From Scleromatobacter sp964418745 (GTDB lineage Bacteria > Pseudomonadota > Gammaproteobacteria > Burkholderiales > Burkholderiaceae_C), in contig CAYQMX010000003.1 in NCBI GenBank assembly GCA_964418745.1, forward strand, positions 62,001 through 126,000: DNA of 64,000 nucleotides. Direction: 5' to 3'. Below the pieces are notes generated by a model. That model was not told the DNA's origin. It did no database searches and saw only the letters and a list, made by a program, of their open reading frames with translations. Shown here one piece after another: positions 40,670-53,161 of this stretch; position 1 is the first letter of the stretch, and the number at the start of each line of letters is the position of its first letter. A program made the position numbers and the translations under genes.

Positions 40670-42082
40670 ATGACGCTGCGTCTCTTCAACACTCTCACCG
40701 GCCAAGCCGAAGAATTCGTCCCGATCGTTCCCGGCCACGTGCGCATGTACGTGTGCGGCATGACGATCTATGACCTGTGCCACATGGGCCACGCCCGCAT
40801 GATGATGGCGTTCGATGTCGTCTACCGCTGGCTGAAGGTGCTCGGCTACGACGTCACGTACGTGCGCAACATCACGGACATCGAGGACAAGATCATCAAG
40901 CGCGCGGTCGAGCGCGGCATCACCATCCGCCAGCTCACCGACGAGATGATCGCCGCGATGCGCGAGGACATCGGCGCCATCGGCATCGAGCCGCCCACGG
41001 TCGAGCCGCGGGCCACCGAGTACGTGCCGCAGATGCTGGCCATGATCGGCACGCTGCGCGACAAGGGCCTGGCCTACCAGGTCGACGACGGCGACGTGAA
41101 CTACGCGGTGCGCAAGTTCCCGGGCTACGGCAAGTTGTCGGGCAAGTCGCTGGACGACCTGCGCGCCGGCGAGCGCGTGGCCGTGGCCGACGGCAAGACC
41201 GATCCGCTGGACTTCGTGCTGTGGAAGTCGGCCAAGCCGTCCGAGCCGGACGACGCCAAGTGGGACAGCCCGTACGGCCCCGGCCGGCCCGGCTGGCACA
41301 TCGAGTGCTCCGCGATGTCGTGCGCCGTGCTCGGCGAACGCTTCGACATCCACGGCGGCGGCATGGACCTGCAGTTTCCCCATCACGAGAACGAGATCGC
41401 GCAGAGCGAGGGCGCGCTGGGCCATCCGTTCGTCAACTACTGGCTGCACAACGGGTTCCTGAACGTCGACGGCGAGAAGATGTCGAAGTCGCTCGGCAAC
41501 TTCTTCACCATCCGCGACGTGCTCAAGCACTTCGACGGCGAGACGCTGCGCTTCTTCATGCTGCGCACGCACTACCGCAGCCCGTTCAACTTCAGCGACG
41601 CCCATCTCGAGGACGCCCGTTCGGCGCTGCGGCGCCTGTACACCGCCCTCGGCAGCGTGGCGCTGCCCGCCGGCGAGGTCGGCGGCGGTGCCGAGCTGCC
41701 CGTGGACGCCAGCGCGATCGATTGGTCCGACCCGCGCGCGGCCGCGTTCCGCGAGGCGATGAACGACGACTTCAACACGCCCGGAGCGCTCGCCGTGCTG
41801 TTCGACATGGCCACCGACCTCAACCGCACGAAGTCCGTCGCCACGGCCACGCTGCTGCGCGCGCTCGGCGCGACGCTGGGCGTGCTGCAGCAGGCCCCGC
41901 AGGCCTTCCTGCAGGCCGGCGCCACCTTGGGCGAGGCCGAGATCCAGGGTTTCATCGAGGCGCGCGCGCAGGCCAAGAAGGACCGCAACTTCGCCGAGTC
42001 CGACCGCATCCGTGATCACCTCGCCGCGCAAGGCATCACGCTCAAGGACGGCCCGCAGGGCACCACCTGGGTGAAGGCCTGA
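40670..42082 (+). CDS. cysS: Cysteinyl-tRNA synthetase
   Basis: A 470-residue class-I synthetase. Zinc ligand Cys is in MYVCGMTIYDLCHMGHARM, which also holds the HIGH-like HMGH. Then come VRNITDIEDKIIKRA, GWHIECSAMSC and HHENEIAQSE for zinc and substrate binding, and the KMSKS loop GEKMSKSLGNFF. The C-terminal helical domain ends with LKDGPQGTTWVKA, typical of CysS. ATG at 40670 follows a CCGATG context without a strong ribosome-binding site. It is followed by the alkA-like gene after one base. Confidence 0.96.
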   Translation: MTLRLFNTLTGQAEEFVPIVPGHVRMYVCGMTIYDLCHMGHARMMMAFDVVYRWLKVLGYDVTYVRNITDIEDKIIKRAVERGITIRQLTDEMIAAMREDIGAIGIEPPTVEPRATEYVPQMLAMIGTLRDKGLAYQVDDGDVNYAVRKFPGYGKLSGKSLDDLRAGERVAVADGKTDPLDFVLWKSAKPSEPDDAKWDSPYGPGRPGWHIECSAMSCAVLGERFDIHGGGMDLQFPHHENEIAQSEGALGHPFVNYWLHNGFLNVDGEKMSKSLGNFFTIRDVLKHFDGETLRFFMLRTHYRSPFNFSDAHLEDARSALRRLYTALGSVALPAGEVGGGAELPVDASAIDWSDPRAAAFREAMNDDFNTPGALAVLFDMATDLNRTKSVATATLLRALGATLGVLQQAPQAFLQAGATLGEAEIQGFIEARAQAKKDRNFAESDRIRDHLAAQGITLKDGPQGTTWVKA

Positions 42083-42083
42083 C

Positions 42084-42770
42084 ATGGTCGCCGTTCCTGT
42101 CGCGCCTGCGCCCCACGAGTCCGTCCCCGACGTCCCCGGCTACTGGGACGACGCCTGCCGCCACCTGACCAAGCGCGATCGCGTGATGAAGAAGCTCATC
42201 CCGAAATTCGGCGATGCGCGACTGCAGAGCAACGGCGACGCCTTCACCACGCTGGCGCGCTCCATCGTCGGCCAGCAGGTGTCCACGAAGTCGGCGCAAG
42301 GCGTCTGGCGCAAGCTGGTCGCGGCCGTCGACGGACCCGACGTCGAACTGCTGCAGCCCGACGCCGTGCTGGGGCTGGCCGGCGAGACGCTCAAGGGCGT
42401 CGGCCTGTCCGCCCGCAAGGTCGAGTACCTGGGCGACCTGGCGCGCCATTTCAGCAACGGCGCCGTGCACGTCACCCAGTGGCACGGCATGGACGACGAG
42501 GCGATCATCGAGGAACTGGTGGCCATCCGCGGCATCGGCCGCTGGACGGCCGAGATGTTCCTGATCTTCCATCTCCTGCGTCCGAACGTGCTTCCGCTGG
42601 ACGATCCGGGCCTGATCCGCGGAATCAGCGAAAATTACTTCAGCGGCGAGCCGGTCTCGCGCGCCGAGGCCCGCGAACTGGGCGACGGGTGGGCTCCGTA
42701 CCGCTCGGTCGCCACGTGGTACCTGTGGCGCAGCCTCGACCCGGTTTCGCCCCTGACGGCCGCCGGCTGA
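42084..42770 (+). CDS. DNA-3-methyladenine glycosylase II-like (HhH-GPD)
   Basis: A 228-residue base-excision glycosylase of the AlkA type. ARSIVGQQVSTKSAQGVWRK is the conserved first block, and the helix-hairpin-helix ELVAIRGIGRWTAEMFLIF with the catalytic Asp in LPLDDPGLIRGI completes the HhH-GPD domain. It lacks the N-terminal domain of E. coli AlkA, like the short archaeal and Burkholderiales enzymes. It removes alkylated purines from DNA. It starts one base after the cysS stop and is followed by accA, the conserved order. Confidence 0.9.
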   Translation: MVAVPVAPAPHESVPDVPGYWDDACRHLTKRDRVMKKLIPKFGDARLQSNGDAFTTLARSIVGQQVSTKSAQGVWRKLVAAVDGPDVELLQPDAVLGLAGETLKGVGLSARKVEYLGDLARHFSNGAVHVTQWHGMDDEAIIEELVAIRGIGRWTAEMFLIFHLLRPNVLPLDDPGLIRGISENYFSGEPVSRAEARELGDGWAPYRSVATWYLWRSLDPVSPLTAAG

Positions 42771-42796
42771 CGCGCCGCCCAATGAGGAACTCCCTG

Positions 42797-43768
<972 letters not shown>

Positions 43769-43771
43769 CGA

Positions 43772-45094
43772 ATGACCGGGCGTCCCGTCGTTGCGGTGGC
43801 CTGCAGCGGCGGACGCGATTCGGTCGCCTTGCTGCACGCCGCGATCCGCACGGCGCGGCCCCTGGGCGCGAGCGTCGTCGCGCTGCATGTGCACCACGGC
43901 CTGATGGCCGATGCGGACCGCTGGGCGTCCGAGCTCGCGCGGTTGTGCGAGCGCTGGCAGGTGACGCTGCGCACCGATCATCTCTCCGGTTCGCCGCGGC
44001 CCGGCGACAGCGTCGAGGCCTGGGCCCGGCGCGAGCGTTACCGGGCGCTGGCCGCCATGGCGCGTGCCGCCGGCGCCGACCTCGTCCTGCTGGGCCACCA
44101 CCTGCGCGACCAGGCCGAGACCGTGCTGCTGCAGGCCTTGCGCGGCGCGGGGCCGGCCGGGCTGGCGGCGATGCCGCGCACGGCGCTGCGCGACGGCCTG
44201 ACCTGGGCGCGGCCCTGGCTCGCGCGAACGGACGCCGAGATCGACGCGTACGTTGCGCCGCTGGCGGCGGACGTGGCGCTCGATCCGAGCAATGCCGACC
44301 CGCGCTTCGCGCGCAGCCGCCTGCGCCGCGACGTGATGCCGGTCCTGCGGGCGGCGTTTCCCGAAGCCGACGTCGCGCTGGCCGCGGTCGCGCGGCGCGC
44401 GGGCGAGGCGAGGGCGGTGCTCGACGAGGTGGCCGCGGACGACCTGGCGCGCATCGATGCCGGCGACGCCCTGCCGCTGGCGGCGTGGCGCACGCTGTCG
44501 CCGGCGCGCCGCGGCAACGCGCTGCGCGCCTGGCTGGCCCGGGAGCTGGCCGCGCCCGTACCGCAGACACTGGTCGAGCGCCTGCTGGCCGAGACGGGCG
44601 ACGACGCGCCGCGCCGCTGGCCGGTGGACGGCCGCCTGCTGCGCTCATGGCGCGGGCAGCTGGGCGTGGTCGCGCCGGCACGCGCCAGCGCGGCACCCGT
44701 GGGTGCCGGCGTGCGCGCGGACGGGGTGCTGTCGCTGCTGCGCTGCGACCGCTACCAGCTGCCCGGCTGGCCCGGCACGCTCGAGGTGTTCGCCTGTGCG
44801 CAGCGCGGCGTCGCGCCGCACCGGCTTGCGCAGCTCGTCGTCCGCGCTCGCGCAGGCGGCGAGCAGTTCCAGCTCCAGGCGGCCGGCGTGGCGCGCAGCC
44901 TCAAGAAGCAGTTCCAGGCCCTGGGCATCCCGCCGGAGGGCCGCGACGGGCCGTTGCTGTTCGACGCCGCCGGGGCGCTGCTGTTCGTTCCCGGCCTGGG
45001 TGTCGACGCGCGGGCCTGGGCCGCGGCGGACGCCCCGCAATGGGGCCTGCGCTGGCATCCGCCTGCGCCGGCAGCGAAGGCTGAGGCCTGCTAG
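43772..45094 (+). CDS. tilS: tRNA(Ile)-lysidine synthetase
   Basis: A 440-residue PP-loop ATPase that converts C34 of tRNA-Ile(CAU) to lysidine. The nucleotide loop is VAVACSGGRDSVALLHAA at the N-terminus. The conserved LVLLGHHLRDQAETVLLQAL and the region with DPSNADPRFARSRLR follow. A C-terminal substrate-binding part (about 330-440) includes SLKKQFQALGIPPEGRDG. Essential in bacteria that use this tRNA. It follows accA closely and precedes lysC by 149 bases. Confidence 0.94.
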   Translation: MTGRPVVAVACSGGRDSVALLHAAIRTARPLGASVVALHVHHGLMADADRWASELARLCERWQVTLRTDHLSGSPRPGDSVEAWARRERYRALAAMARAAGADLVLLGHHLRDQAETVLLQALRGAGPAGLAAMPRTALRDGLTWARPWLARTDAEIDAYVAPLAADVALDPSNADPRFARSRLRRDVMPVLRAAFPEADVALAAVARRAGEARAVLDEVAADDLARIDAGDALPLAAWRTLSPARRGNALRAWLARELAAPVPQTLVERLLAETGDDAPRRWPVDGRLLRSWRGQLGVVAPARASAAPVGAGVRADGVLSLLRCDRYQLPGWPGTLEVFACAQRGVAPHRLAQLVVRARAGGEQFQLQAAGVARSLKKQFQALGIPPEGRDGPLLFDAAGALLFVPGLGVDARAWAAADAPQWGLRWHPPAPAAKAEAC

Positions 45095-45243
45095 CCAAGC
45101 TGGATTCGTGTCGAGAGAAGTCGATCTCCACGACCTGCGAACCGGTGCGGCCCGGGAAAACCCCCGATCGCACGCTAGACTACCCGGTTTGGGTGGTCGG
45201 GCCGTTCAGGCTTGGCCACGGGTCAACCGGGCGTTTGCAGACC

Positions 45244-46521
45244 ATGGCACTGATAGTTCACAAGTACGGCGGCACCTCGATGGGTTCGACGGAGCGCATT
45301 CGCAACGTCGCCAAGCGCGTCGCGAAATGGGCGCGCGCCGGCCACCAGCTGGTCGTCGTGCCGTCGGCGATGAGCGGCGAGACCAACCGCCTGCTGGGCC
45401 TGGCCAAGGAGCTGTTCCCCGGCACCGAGACCGCGGCCTCCATGCGCGAGCTCGACATGATCGCCTCCACCGGCGAGCAGGTCTCGGTGGGCCTGCTGTC
45501 GCTGGCCCTGCAGGCCGAAGGCCTGGAGTCGGTCAGCTACACCGGCTGGCAGGTGCCCGTGCGCACCGACTCGTCGTACACCAAGGCGCGCATCGAGAGC
45601 ATCGACGACCAGCGCGTGCGCGCCGACCTGGCCGCCGGCAAGGTGGTGGTCATCACCGGCTTCCAGGGCATCGACGACGACGGCCACATCACCACGCTGG
45701 GCCGCGGCGGCTCCGACACCTCGGCAGTCGCGATCGCCGCCGCGATGAAGGCCGCCGAGTGCCTCATCTACACCGACGTCGATGGCGTCTACACCACCGA
45801 CCCGCGCGTCGTGCCGGAGGCGCGCCGCCTGCAGACCATCTCGTTCGAGGAAATGCTCGAGATGGCCAGCCTGGGCTCCAAGGTGCTGCAGATCCGCTCG
45901 GTGGAGTTCGCGGGCAAGTACCGCGTGCCGCTGCGCGTGCTCTCGAGCTTCACCCCCTGGGATATCAACATCGACGAAGAGGCCCGCTCGGGCACGCTGA
46001 TCACTTTCGAGGAAGACGTCAACATGGAACAAGCAGTCGTTTCGGGCATCGCGTTCAATCGCGACGAGGCCAAGGTCACCGTGATGGGCGTCCCCGACAA
46101 GCCCGGCATCGCCTACCAGATCCTGGGCGACGTGGCCGAGGCCAACATCGACGTCGACGTCATCATCCAGAACGTCTCGCACGACGGCAAGACCGACTTC
46201 TCGTTCACCGTGCACCGCAACGACTACGCGCGCACGATGGAACTGCTCAAGAACAAGGTGGCCCCGGCCACCGGCGCGCAGACGGTGCTGGGCGACCCGA
46301 AGATCTGCAAGGTCTCGATCGTCGGCATCGGCATGCGAAGCCACGTGGGCGTGGCCTCGAAGATGTTCCGCACGCTCAGCGAGGAGGGCATCAACATCAT
46401 GATGATCACCACCAGCGAGATCAAGACGTCGGTGGTCATCGACGAGAAGTACATGGAGCTTGCGGTGCGCGCGCTACACAAGGCCTTCGATCTCGAAGAA
46501 CCTGTCGCCCCGGCCGCCTGA
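45244..46521 (+). CDS. lysC: Aspartate kinase
   Basis: A 425-residue aspartokinase: KYGGTSMGSTERIRNVAKRV, VVPSAMSGETNRLL, GRGGSDTSAVAIAAAM and ADECLIYTDVDGVYTTDPR-type region in the kinase domain, then two ACT domains from about residue 265. It phosphorylates aspartate for Lys, Thr, Met and diaminopimelate synthesis. The size is that of the alpha subunit of alpha2beta2 enzymes. An internal ATG at 46024 (MEQAVVSG), preceded by GAGGAAG, is at the usual beta-subunit start, so a second product from the same gene is likely. ATG at 45244 begins the conserved sequence. A tRNA-Ser follows. Confidence 0.96.
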   Translation: MALIVHKYGGTSMGSTERIRNVAKRVAKWARAGHQLVVVPSAMSGETNRLLGLAKELFPGTETAASMRELDMIASTGEQVSVGLLSLALQAEGLESVSYTGWQVPVRTDSSYTKARIESIDDQRVRADLAAGKVVVITGFQGIDDDGHITTLGRGGSDTSAVAIAAAMKAAECLIYTDVDGVYTTDPRVVPEARRLQTISFEEMLEMASLGSKVLQIRSVEFAGKYRVPLRVLSSFTPWDINIDEEARSGTLITFEEDVNMEQAVVSGIAFNRDEAKVTVMGVPDKPGIAYQILGDVAEANIDVDVIIQNVSHDGKTDFSFTVHRNDYARTMELLKNKVAPATGAQTVLGDPKICKVSIVGIGMRSHVGVASKMFRTLSEEGINIMMITTSEIKTSVVIDEKYMELAVRALHKAFDLEEPVAPAA

Positions 46522-46558
46522 GGCGCCGATTTTCCAGGCTAGAATGCCAGCTGGAGTT

Positions 46559-46651
46559 GGAGACGTGGCCGAGTGGTCGAAGGTACTCCCCTGCTAAGGG
46601 AGCATGCGGTGATGAGCTGCATCGAGGGTTCGAATCCCTCCGTCTCCGCCA
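46559..46651 (+). tRNA. tRNA-Ser (anticodon GCT)
   Basis: A 93-base class-II tRNA: acceptor GGAGACG/CGTCTCC, anticodon loop CTGCTAA giving GCT, a long variable arm (GCATGCGGTGATGAGCTGC), T-loop TTCGAAT, and encoded CCA at 46649-46651. A TAGAAT -10 element lies at 46540-46545. Confidence 0.95.
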
Positions 46652-46660
46652 ACCCATCGA

Positions 46661-46692
46661 AGCCCCAGAAGAGCAATCTCCTGGGGCTTTTC
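46661..46692 (+). terminator. Terminator after tRNA-Ser
   Basis: The stem AGCCCCAG/CTGGGGCT (8 bp) encloses a 12-base loop and is followed by TTTTC. It begins nine bases after the tRNA CCA. Confidence 0.8.
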
Positions 46693-46832
46693 CCTTTGCA
46701 CGCGCACCGTCTCGCGCCGCCACCGCGGCGAGCGCTTGCGATGACGCAAGCCGGGCGGGCCGCGCGGGCCTAGACTGCCGCGAAAGCGCATGCCGAAACC
46801 GACGCCGTCGGTCGCTGCGCAAGGGGCTCGTC

Positions 46833-47252
46833 ATGAAGATCCTCCTGGCTGCGGACGGCAGTGCCTACACGTCGCGTGCCCTCGACTTTCTCCTGGACCA
46901 GGACTGGCTGCGGGCCGGCAACAGCCTGACGGTGTTCACCGTCGCGCTGGCGCTGCCGCATCGGGCGGCGGCGTTCGCCGGACCGGATCTCGTCCAGAAC
47001 TACTACTGGGACGATGCCGAACAGGTGCTGCGGCCGCTGCGCGAGGTCCTGGCCGCGCGCGGCCAGGCGGCCGCGTTCGACTACGAGGTGGGGCATCCCG
47101 CGCAGTGCATCGCGCGCCGCGCTGAGCAGGGCGGCTTCGACCTGGTCGTGATGGGCTCGCATGGCCACGGGGCGCTGGCCAACGTGGTGCTGGGCTCGGT
47201 GGCGACGCAGGTGCTGGCGTCGTGCAGGACGCCCGTGCTGTTGGTCCGATAG
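46833..47252 (+). CDS. Universal stress protein family (UspA-like)
   Basis: A 139-residue single-domain Usp: MKILLAADGSAYTSRALDFL at the N-terminus and the ATP-binding type signature VVMGSHGHGALANVVLGSVA followed by TPVLLVR. The G-x2-G-x9-G(S/T) pattern suggests it is the ATP-binding class. ATG at 46833 follows AAGGGGC. The P-type ATPase gene starts eight bases after its stop, so the pair is cotranscribed. Usp proteins next to ion pumps are often linked to stress regulation, but the direct partner here is not known. Confidence 0.9.
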   Translation: MKILLAADGSAYTSRALDFLLDQDWLRAGNSLTVFTVALALPHRAAAFAGPDLVQNYYWDDAEQVLRPLREVLAARGQAAAFDYEVGHPAQCIARRAEQGGFDLVVMGSHGHGALANVVLGSVATQVLASCRTPVLLVR

Positions 47253-47260
47253 GGCCGCCG

Positions 47261-49828
<2,568 letters not shown>

Positions 49829-49864
49829 CGGGCCCGGCGCAGGTCGGCGCCAGGCGGACCACCA

Positions 49865-49896
49865 ACGACGAACGGGCCCGCGGGCCCGTTCGTCGT
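49865..49896. terminator. Perfect 32-base palindromic terminator between convergent genes
   Basis: A 16-bp perfect inverted repeat without a loop (core GGGCCCGCGGGCCC) is centred between 49880 and 49881. It lies between the convergent ATPase and chemoreceptor genes and can serve both directions, although the T-run is broken by GTCGTC. Confidence 0.7.
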
Positions 49897-49911
49897 CGTC
49901 GGGTCGAGACC

Positions 49912-51444
49912 TCAGGCGAACTGGCGATCGCCGTCCAGCTTGAAGGTCGCGACGGCGGCTTCCAGCCCTTGCGACTGCTGTTCCATGCTCGCGGCGGCGG
50001 CCGCGGCCTGTTCGACCAGCGCGGCGTTGCGCTGGGTCATCTCGTCGAGCTGCGACACGTCGCCGTTGACCTCGCTGATGCCGCGGCTCTGTTCCGCGGC
50101 GGCGCTGGTGATCTCGTTGATGATGGTGGCCACGCGGGCCACCGATTCGACGATCTCGGTCATCGTCGAGCCGGCGTCGCGCACGAGCTTGGAGCCCGAT
50201 TCGACGCGGTCGACCGAGGCGCCGATCAGCGACTTGATCTCGCGCGCCGCTTCTGCCGAACGCTGCGCCAGGTTGCGCACCTCGCCGGCCACGACCGCGA
50301 AGCCGCGGCCCTGTTCGCCGGCGCGCGCGGCTTCCACCGCGGCGTTGAGCGCCAGGATGTTGGTCTGGAACGCGATGCCGTCGATCACGCCGATGATGTC
50401 GGAGATCTTCTTGCTGCTGTGGTTGATCTCTTCCATCGTCGAGACGACCTGCGAGACGACGCTGCCGCCACGCGAGGCCACCGACGAGGCCGACGACGCG
50501 AGGTCGCTGGCCTGGTGGGCGTTGGAGGCGTTGGACTGGACGGTCTCGGTCAGCTGGTGCATGCGCGCGGTGGTGCGCTCCAGCGACGCGGCCTGCATCT
50601 CGGTGCGTTCCGACAGGTCCTGGTTGCCCGAGGCGATCTCCTGCGCGGCCGAGCGCATGCGGCTGGAGCCGCTGCGCACCTCGCCGACGATGGCGGCGAG
50701 GCCGCCCGACATGTCGCGCACCGCGGCCAGCAGGCTGTTGGTGGCGCCCGGCTGCACCTTGATGTCCTGCGACAGGTCGCCGGCGGCGATGCGGCGCATC
50801 ACGTCGCGGGCGTATTCCGGCTCGCCGCCCAGCTGGCGCCAGACGCTGCCGATGACGAAGTACGAGCCCACGCCCAGGCCGACCACCACCAGCAGGGCGC
50901 TGGCCAGCGTGGCGTACAGGCTGTTGGAGACGCCGCCTTGCGCGCCGCTCAGGCCGGCGTCGAAGCGTGCACGCGCGTTGTCGCGCATGGACTTCAGGCC
51001 GCCCTCGAGCGCCTTCTGGGCGCCCTGCATCGCGGCCACGGCCGCAGCCTGGTCGCCGGTCTTGGTGCCGAGGAACATCTGCGCGGTGTCGCTGGAGGCC
51101 GCGAAGTAGGCCTCGAACAGCTTGCCCAGGTTGTCGCCGACGTCCGACTTGCCGGGGATGGCCTTGATGTTGGCGATGGTCTTGCGCATCGCGGCGGCCT
51201 TCTCGGTGGCGTCGTCCAGGCGCTTCTTGTCGCCTTCGGCGACGGCGCCCTGGATCGTGGCGCCCAGCGCCTCGAGCTGCGACGCGAACTGCGTGGTGGC
51301 GTCCAGGTACGGATAGTCGACCGCGCCCAGGCTCGTGATGGACTTCGAGGTGCCGGCCGAGAAGGCGAGCACCGTGGCGATACCGACCGCGAAGATGACG
51401 ATGGCCAGCAGCGGCAGCATCCAGATTCTGTTCTTCACACTCAT
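49912..51444 (-). CDS. Methyl-accepting chemotaxis protein
   Basis: A 510-residue chemoreceptor. First membrane helix MLPLLAIVIFAVGIATVLAF, then a periplasmic ligand domain of about 160 residues rich in helices, a second membrane helix LYATLASALLVVVGLGVGSY near 185, and a HAMP region (WRQLGGEPEYARDVMRRIAA). The signalling hairpin tip IDGIAFQTNILALNAAVEAA then RAGEQGRGFAVVAGEVRNLA is conserved. There is no C-terminal CheR-tethering pentapeptide; it ends FKLDGDRQFA. It is downstream of a periplasmic binding protein and a porin gene in the same orientation, so the ligand may be what that binding protein captures. Confidence 0.92.
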   Translation of the reverse strand: MSVKNRIWMLPLLAIVIFAVGIATVLAFSAGTSKSITSLGAVDYPYLDATTQFASQLEALGATIQGAVAEGDKKRLDDATEKAAAMRKTIANIKAIPGKSDVGDNLGKLFEAYFAASSDTAQMFLGTKTGDQAAAVAAMQGAQKALEGGLKSMRDNARARFDAGLSGAQGGVSNSLYATLASALLVVVGLGVGSYFVIGSVWRQLGGEPEYARDVMRRIAAGDLSQDIKVQPGATNSLLAAVRDMSGGLAAIVGEVRSGSSRMRSAAQEIASGNQDLSERTEMQAASLERTTARMHQLTETVQSNASNAHQASDLASSASSVASRGGSVVSQVVSTMEEINHSSKKISDIIGVIDGIAFQTNILALNAAVEAARAGEQGRGFAVVAGEVRNLAQRSAEAAREIKSLIGASVDRVESGSKLVRDAGSTMTEIVESVARVATIINEITSAAAEQSRGISEVNGDVSQLDEMTQRNAALVEQAAAAAASMEQQSQGLEAAVATFKLDGDRQFA

Positions 51445-51501
51445 GACTGTCTCCAGGGTTCTACAGGCCCGCCCGGCCTGCAGGCCGGACGGGCGTCGTC
51501 A

Positions 51502-51933
51502 TCAGTCGGCGCTGAAGACGACCTTCACGGACGAATCGACCGCGGACTTCTCGATGTAGCCGATCGCATCCGGGTTGGCGGCGACGAACTTCTTCACTTC
51601 GGCGGACGAGCCGAGTTCCTTGGGCGGCGTGGCCTTGCCCGAGAACACCAGCCGCGACCAGGCGGCCTTGACCTGGGCAGAGTTCTTGCCGGTCACCTTG
51701 GTGTAGAAGATTTCGTGCACCGGCACCGAATCGGGCAGGTCGGTGGGCACCGCGGTGCCGCCGGTGGGCAGCGTGTTGCTCTTGCCCAGGAAGATGCTGC
51801 TGACCTGGTCGGCCGTCATGGTGCCGACCGGGCTCTTGGGGCTGACGACGACGGCCACCTGGGCGGACGCCGAGGCACCGGCGAGGGCGATCGCCACGCC
51901 AAGGAAGGTGCGGGTGCTGAGGTTGTTGTTCAT
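51502..51933 (-). CDS. Single-domain PstS-like periplasmic binding protein
   Basis: A 143-residue exported protein: signal peptide MNNNLSTRTFLGVAIALAGA cut after SASA, then VAVVVSPKSPVGTMTADQVS, SIFLGKSNTLPTGGTAVPTD, WSRLVFSGKATPPKELGS and ANPDAIGYIEKSAVDSSVKV. This is the PBP-like (PstS) fold reduced to one domain, about half the length of a true PstS. No ABC permease or ATPase is adjacent, so transport is unlikely; a role as ligand presenter to the neighbouring chemoreceptor or porin is inference. Sixteen bases separate it from the porin stop; the chemoreceptor start is 57 bases after its stop. Confidence 0.85.
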   Translation of the reverse strand: MNNNLSTRTFLGVAIALAGASASAQVAVVVSPKSPVGTMTADQVSSIFLGKSNTLPTGGTAVPTDLPDSVPVHEIFYTKVTGKNSAQVKAAWSRLVFSGKATPPKELGSSAEVKKFVAANPDAIGYIEKSAVDSSVKVVFSAD

Positions 51934-51949
51934 GATCTGATTCTTCGCT

Positions 51950-53161
51950 TTAGAAGACGAAGTCACACGAAACCGCAAACACGTTGACGGCCTTCTGGCT
52001 CAGCGCGGCGGTGGCCTTCTGGAACGTGCCGGACGAACCCGGCGTCACGTGGATCCGATCGAACTGGGCCTTGAGCGCGATGTTCTGGTGCACGTCCCAG
52101 CGCAGGCCAACGGCTTCGCTGTGCTCGCTATCGCTCGTCCCGAACAGGACTCCATCCACGATGCCGTGGAGCATTGCCAATTGTTGTGTCGCCGTGGGGA
52201 TGTTGTTGACGACATTCGTGTCGTCGATCTTCACCTTCGAGACCGTGAGGAACGGCGTGAACTTGCCGATGCGATAGCCTCCGGTAACCTCCCAACCGGT
52301 TGTATCGGGGACGAAATTGTTGGACCGTCGCACCGTGTATTCCACGTTGCCCACGTAATTCTCGTGGTCGATTGAAGCGCCAACGCCGGAGAACGAGACA
52401 TGGTCGCCGACCAATTGCGAACCCACGGATGCGAACGGCGTCTGCGACAGCATTGCAGGCAGTCCATTCAACGGGGGGTCCCCGAAAGTGATCTTTCCCT
52501 TTGACGTGCCGGCGCGCAGCGTGATGCCATAGTCGAACTCGGCGCTCACGGTGATACCCATCTGGTCGCCGACGACGATATGAGTGCCCGTGACCCAGGC
52601 CTTCGATTGGCCGTCGTAGATCTGGGCAGTGATGTTCGCCGAACCGATGCTGGTGCGGTACGTCAAGTCGCCACCATCGAAGTGGCTGACGGGCACTTGG
52701 CCGTAGACGTCGACCGGCGGGCGAACCCAGAGATTGGAGTAGTTCACGTGGCGGTAGTCGGACACCATGAAGAAAGGCGTTCCCATGCGGCCAGCTCGCA
52801 GGGACAACTCCGGTGTCACTTGTGCCTTCACGAAGGCCCATTCAAGTTGCGGCTGGTAGGTGCCCTTGCCGTTGCGCACGGCGATGCCCTGGACGGTGGC
52901 CGAGAACACGTCGTTGGCCTTGGCGTTCACCTGTGCGCCCAGCAGGGTGTCCGTGGTGAAGCCACCGTCCTTCTTCACGCCGCCATATTGGCCGGGATTG
53001 GCGAACTGACCCTCGTCGGTGCTCGTCCGGGTGTAGCCGATCGTTCCGAAGCCCGAGAACGCCCAGGACGGATCCCAGGAGGTGGCACCGGCGTGGGCGG
53101 CACCCGAGGCGAGGGCGCCGGCGCCTGTGAGGAGGGCGGCGAGGAGGGGATTCAGTTTCAT
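51950..53161 (-). CDS. Outer-membrane porin-like beta-barrel protein
   Basis: A 403-residue protein with signal peptide MKLNPLLAALLTGAGALASG cut after AAHA. The remainder is alternating beta-strand sequence with aromatic girdles: WAFSGFGTIGYTRTSTDEGQ at the start, AFVKAQVTPELSLRAGRMG, FDRIHVTP near the end, and the C-terminal outer-membrane signal FAVSCDFVF with a final Phe. Size suits a 16-strand barrel. It does not show the PEFG-like loop 3 motif of classical Burkholderia porins. Parts of this gene (52100-52850) are less GC-rich than neighbours. ACGGAG precedes the ATG. Confidence 0.85.
   Translation of the reverse strand: MKLNPLLAALLTGAGALASGAAHAGATSWDPSWAFSGFGTIGYTRTSTDEGQFANPGQYGGVKKDGGFTTDTLLGAQVNAKANDVFSATVQGIAVRNGKGTYQPQLEWAFVKAQVTPELSLRAGRMGTPFFMVSDYRHVNYSNLWVRPPVDVYGQVPVSHFDGGDLTYRTSIGSANITAQIYDGQSKAWVTGTHIVVGDQMGITVSAEFDYGITLRAGTSKGKITFGDPPLNGLPAMLSQTPFASVGSQLVGDHVSFSGVGASIDHENYVGNVEYTVRRSNNFVPDTTGWEVTGGYRIGKFTPFLTVSKVKIDDTNVVNNIPTATQQLAMLHGIVDGVLFGTSDSEHSEAVGLRWDVHQNIALKAQFDRIHVTPGSSGTFQKATAALSQKAVNVFAVSCDFVF

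Noticed and set aside
45095..45243. Lysine riboswitch upstream of lysC
   Set aside because: At 149 bases the interval is too short for the lysine aptamer, and the element is not expected in this group. Only a weak TAGACT -10-like sequence is seen.
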